64,000 nucleotides of DNA, from assembly GCA_025993015.1 (NCBI GenBank), contig DAJPFV010000001.1, forward strand, positions 372,001-436,000. The letters run 5' to 3'. Shown in pieces: positions 61,438-64,000 of the stretch. Position 1 is the stretch's first letter; each line of letters starts with the position of its first letter. A program made the translations under genes and the position numbers. The notes under the pieces are model-generated. The model ran no database searches and was not told where the DNA came from. It saw only the letters and a list, made by a program, of their open reading frames with translations. The stretch comes from Coriobacteriaceae bacterium (GTDB lineage Bacteria > Actinomycetota > Coriobacteriia > Coriobacteriales > Coriobacteriaceae).

Positions 61438-63195
61438 CTATTCGGCATCCTCGACCTCATACGAATCCGCCTCGGCTGGCTCATCGTTTGTCTCTGGCAC
61501 AGCCTCGCGCGCCTCGTCAAACGCCGCCTTCATGGTCTTGTTACCCCACGTGAGCTTGCGAATGGTAAGCTCATCGGCCTTGTTGTGAGCCAGGCGCAGG
61601 TTCTCTGTGCTACGGCGCAAATCGTCCTTGGTCTTCTCGAGCTGCTTGATGGCGGCATCAATCTCCTTGATCGCCGACTCGAATTGTTTGCTCGCCAGGT
61701 TGTAGTTGCGCGAGAATCCATCCTTGAACTTCTCCATCTTGGCTTCGAAGTTCGTGACATCGATATTCTGCTGCTTGTACTCCGCCAGCTCCTGCTTATA
61801 GCGAAGCGAACCCATGGCAGCATTGCGCAGCAGCGTAATGATGGGAATGAAGAACTGCGGGCGGATCACATACATCTTCTCGTAGCGATAGCTCACGTCC
61901 ACGATTCCCGCGTTGTAAAGCTCGCTCTCGGGCTCGAGCAGCGTGCAGAGCACCGCGTACTCACAGCCTTTCTGGCGACGATCGTGATCGAGTTTCTTAA
62001 AGAAGTCCTCGTTTTTATGCTTGATCGCGGTCTCGTCGTTCTCGTTTTTCATCTCGAACATAATCGAAATGACCTCGTTGCCGCTCGCGTCGCACTCGCG
62101 GAAGATAAAGTCACCCTTGGTGCCCTCAGATGCATCGTTATCTTTCTCGAAGTACGCATTGGGAAACGCCGTCATGCGCAGACGGTTAAACTCGGTCTCG
62201 CAGTGCTGCTCGAGCGACTCGCCCACCATCTTGGTGGACAGGCGAACCTTCATGTCCTTAAGGCGCTCAATCTCTTCATCCTTGTAGCGAATCAGGTCAT
62301 CGCTCGCGCGCTTGGCCTGCGCAAGCTCGAGCTCGTGTGCCGCCTTGGCTTGCTCCTCGCGAGAATCGCGTACCGCCAGCTCGCTCGTCAGCTTGGCACG
62401 TGCCTCATCGCGCTCTCGTTCCGCCGCGGCGACCGCCTCTGACAGGTTCATTTTTGCCATCAGTTCCTGCTCGCGCAGTTGGGCACGCAGGCCCTCGGCC
62501 TCTTGCTCGGACTGAGCCTTTGCGACGGAAAGCTTCTCCCGTACCGTTGCGCGGTAGTCAGCAAGCGCGCGCTCGGCCTCGCTGCGAGCGGCATCGAGCT
62601 CACGCTGCGACTCAGCCGCGGCAGCGGCAAGCGCCATCTCCTGGGCCTTGTCCGCCGCGGAGAGCTTGGCCTGCAATTCGGCAATCTGCGCATCGCGTGT
62701 GGCTAAATCATTTTGAACGGCATTGCGCGCCGAAGCCTCGGCAAGTTTGGCTTCGTCATCCTTGCGTCCCAGCTGTGCACGCAAATTGTCGATCTCGCGC
62801 TGAAGCTCGGCATTCTCCTTTTGAGCGTCGGCGCGGGCCTCAACCGCCGCGCGCTGGCTTGCACTCTCGCGCTCTGTGGCGGCGCCCTCGAGCTTGGCGC
62901 GCAGCTCGGCGAGCTCAGCATCGCGCTTGGCGACTTCTTGTGCCAGTTGCTGAGCTGCGGCGTTCTTCTGCTCGACAAGCTGAGCATTGCGCTGAGACTC
63001 TGCCTTTTGCAAGGCAGCCGTCGAACGCGAGCGCTCAAGCTCCAGCGCCTGCTCGCCCTCGCGCTGGACTGCCTTCACACGCTCATCCAGGTCGCGCGAA
63101 AACTCGGCATTGCGCACTTGCTTGACGATATCCGCATAGCCGGACGCGTCGACCTTAAAAACTTCGCCACAATGCGGGCACTTGATCTCGTTCAT
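61438..63195 (-). CDS. DUF2130 coiled-coil protein
   Basis: Protein of 585 aa. N terminus has a half zinc-ribbon IKCPHCGEVF, then a long coiled coil (about 30-320, heptads with AEL/QREG runs), then the DUF2130 domain (about 330-520) with SLEQHCETEFNRLRMTAFPNAYF, KGDFIFRECDASGNEVISIMFEMKNE and NEDFFKKLDHDRRQKGCEYAVL. The E...MKN set resembles a PD-(D/E)xK nuclease core. Function unproven. GAGGAG SD and ATG at 63195. Upstream hairpins end the neighbouring deacetylase gene. Confidence 0.85.
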   Translation of the reverse strand: MNEIKCPHCGEVFKVDASGYADIVKQVRNAEFSRDLDERVKAVQREGEQALELERSRSTAALQKAESQRNAQLVEQKNAAAQQLAQEVAKRDAELAELRAKLEGAATERESASQRAAVEARADAQKENAELQREIDNLRAQLGRKDDEAKLAEASARNAVQNDLATRDAQIAELQAKLSAADKAQEMALAAAAAESQRELDAARSEAERALADYRATVREKLSVAKAQSEQEAEGLRAQLREQELMAKMNLSEAVAAAERERDEARAKLTSELAVRDSREEQAKAAHELELAQAKRASDDLIRYKDEEIERLKDMKVRLSTKMVGESLEQHCETEFNRLRMTAFPNAYFEKDNDASEGTKGDFIFRECDASGNEVISIMFEMKNENDETAIKHKNEDFFKKLDHDRRQKGCEYAVLCTLLEPESELYNAGIVDVSYRYEKMYVIRPQFFIPIITLLRNAAMGSLRYKQELAEYKQQNIDVTNFEAKMEKFKDGFSRNYNLASKQFESAIKEIDAAIKQLEKTKDDLRRSTENLRLAHNKADELTIRKLTWGNKTMKAAFDEAREAVPETNDEPAEADSYEVEDAE

Positions 63196-63252
63196 AGCAG
63201 CTCCTCGATGGACGCAAATTTCAACCGCCTACACTCTACCGCGCCATGCGGA

Positions 63253-63289
63253 CAAAAAAGGCGCCGCCGCCAGAATGGCAACGGCGCCA
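63253..63289 (-). terminator. Terminator of the YdjC/ChbG-like gene
   Basis: GGCGCCG / CGGCGCC stem (63260-63266 with 63282-63288), followed on the minus strand by TTTTTT. Confidence 0.85.
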
Positions 63290-63328
63290 AAACCACCACA
63301 AAGGTGCCTGTCCCCATTGTGGTGGTTT
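63290..63328. repeat. Hairpin with GGGGACAGG loop
   Basis: Arms AACCACCACAA / TTGTGGTGGTT, 11 bp perfect; read on the minus strand the loop contains GGGGACAGG. Same layout as the hairpin at 49385-49421 but with different arms. Immediately next to a proper terminator. Confidence 0.8.
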
Positions 63329-63335
63329 GGGTGCT

Positions 63336-64000
63336 TTACAGGTCGCGGTAATCGATGAGGCGAAGATCGTCCTGAGCCTCGAGCCACGTCCGTAGCTCGA
63401 GATCGATCAGTGCATCGACCTCCTTGGTACGATCCGTCGTAAGCGAGCTGCTCTCAAGGATAAAGCGATCGAGATAACCCGGATGGCACACGAAGACGAC
63501 CGTCTCGCCGTCTGCCATCTCGCGAACCGTCTGCATAATCGAGTCCTTAGGCTCATAACCCGGCTCCATCGAATGCATAACCATGCGCAGGTCGGTATCT
63601 CCGCAGTGCACCACGGCCGTGGGGTCAAAGCTCGCCTTTTGCTCCTTAAGGCCCAACTCCTGTGCCACCGTCGAAATCGCTCGATTGAGGTTTTTGCTCA
63701 TAACGGCGTGAGCCTCAAAGTAATCGGGTTCGCGACCCACGATCTCGACAAAGCGGTCATGCTGCGCACGAATCTCAATGCAGGCCTCGTCGAAGTCAAT
63801 CAGCTCCTCACCGCGCTTAAAGTGCTCGCGGAAGGTACGGCTGCTATGGAACTCGCCGTTCTCATCGAGCATGCTCGGGATGAGCGCCGGATCGGCACAC
63901 GGCTTGCCCAGGCACACGTTGGTATGCTGGCCCACCGCAATGCCGGCATCGGCCACGAGCAACCAACCGCGCTCAGCCTCGGGCATATTGGGCATAAGGC
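63336..64000 (-). CDS. YdjC/ChbG-like carbohydrate deacetylase (partial)
   Basis: The N-terminal end lies beyond the right edge of the window; 221 codons are seen. The visible part has family marks: AVGQHTNVCLGKPC (the conserved GxHxNL-type His), PALIPSMLDENGEF, EIRAQHDRFVEIVGREPDYFEAHAV and VFVCHPGYLDRF (HPG). Such enzymes remove acetyl groups from chitooligosaccharides or related sugars. The usual DDFG start must lie upstream in the missing part. A hairpin pair after its stop ends transcription. Confidence 0.8.
   Translation of the reverse strand, partial: LMPNMPEAERGWLLVADAGIAVGQHTNVCLGKPCADPALIPSMLDENGEFHSSRTFREHFKRGEELIDFDEACIEIRAQHDRFVEIVGREPDYFEAHAVMSKNLNRAISTVAQELGLKEQKASFDPTAVVHCGDTDLRMVMHSMEPGYEPKDSIMQTVREMADGETVVFVCHPGYLDRFILESSSLTTDRTKEVDALIDLELRTWLEAQDDLRLIDYRDL

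Overview
The window is one contiguous piece of a high-GC, Gram-positive-type chromosome. Protein content and rRNA context point to the Coriobacteriia, most likely Collinsella or a close relative. The reasons are: mostly GGAGG-type Shine-Dalgarno sites with some GTG starts; a lactate dehydrogenase/electron-transfer-flavoprotein operon; actinobacterial-type DUF3516 helicase; an LAxTG-type surface protein; and an rRNA leader with the CCTTGAGAACC element common in actinobacteria. The genus is an inference, not read directly.

Layout. 1-3.7 kb: the 5' part of a 23S gene, a spacer without tRNA, and a complete 16S gene, all on the minus strand, with their leader. 3.7-5.0 kb: the infC-rpmI-rplT operon (minus), with a structured leader and what looks like an AUA start codon in infC. 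5.1-5.4 kb: tRNA-Leu(CAA) with a second, partial copy of its 3' end and terminator. 5.4-14.7 kb (all minus): a transglutaminase-fold protein, class II aldolase, a metallo-beta-lactamase-fold hydrolase, the bifunctional (p)ppGpp enzyme and a RecJ nuclease fused to a RecQ-like helicase. 14.9-17.4 kb: a BASS-family transporter and a cutC/DUF4931 pair. 17.7-24.0 kb: a complete branched-chain amino acid (Liv) ABC transporter with two substrate-binding lipoproteins. 24.3-34.9 kb: homoserine dehydrogenase, an SDR oxidoreductase, an array of six palindromes, a CPA2 antiporter, the single-chain purL, an EamA transporter and a diguanylate cyclase. 35.1-41.9 kb: a KdgT-like permease, AzlCD, an HD hydrolase and a three-gene operon encoding an LctBCD-like electron-confurcating lactate dehydrogenase.

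42.2-45.4 kb is a small cassette of exported proteins, one with an LAQTG sorting signal. 46.3-51.9 kb carries three co-directional genes, TerB_N protein, BrxD-like ATPase and Lhr-like helicase. These families occur in phage-defence and stress loci, and this is the best candidate here for a poorly described system. 52-58.6 kb holds an Elp3-like tRNA-modifying enzyme coupled to a spermidine-synthase-like protein, an XRE-membrane regulator coupled to a DUF4097 protein, and two methyltransferases (one TrmB). 58.7-64 kb holds an SKI2-type helicase, a DUF2130 coiled-coil protein and the 3' part of a YdjC/ChbG-like deacetylase running off the window.

Non-coding structure is unusually rich. Many intergenic gaps hold long inverted repeats, several sharing a GGGAC/GTCCC core, and one gap holds six of them at a regular 62-bp period. 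No CRISPR array, insertion sequence, transposase, integrase or prophage gene was seen.
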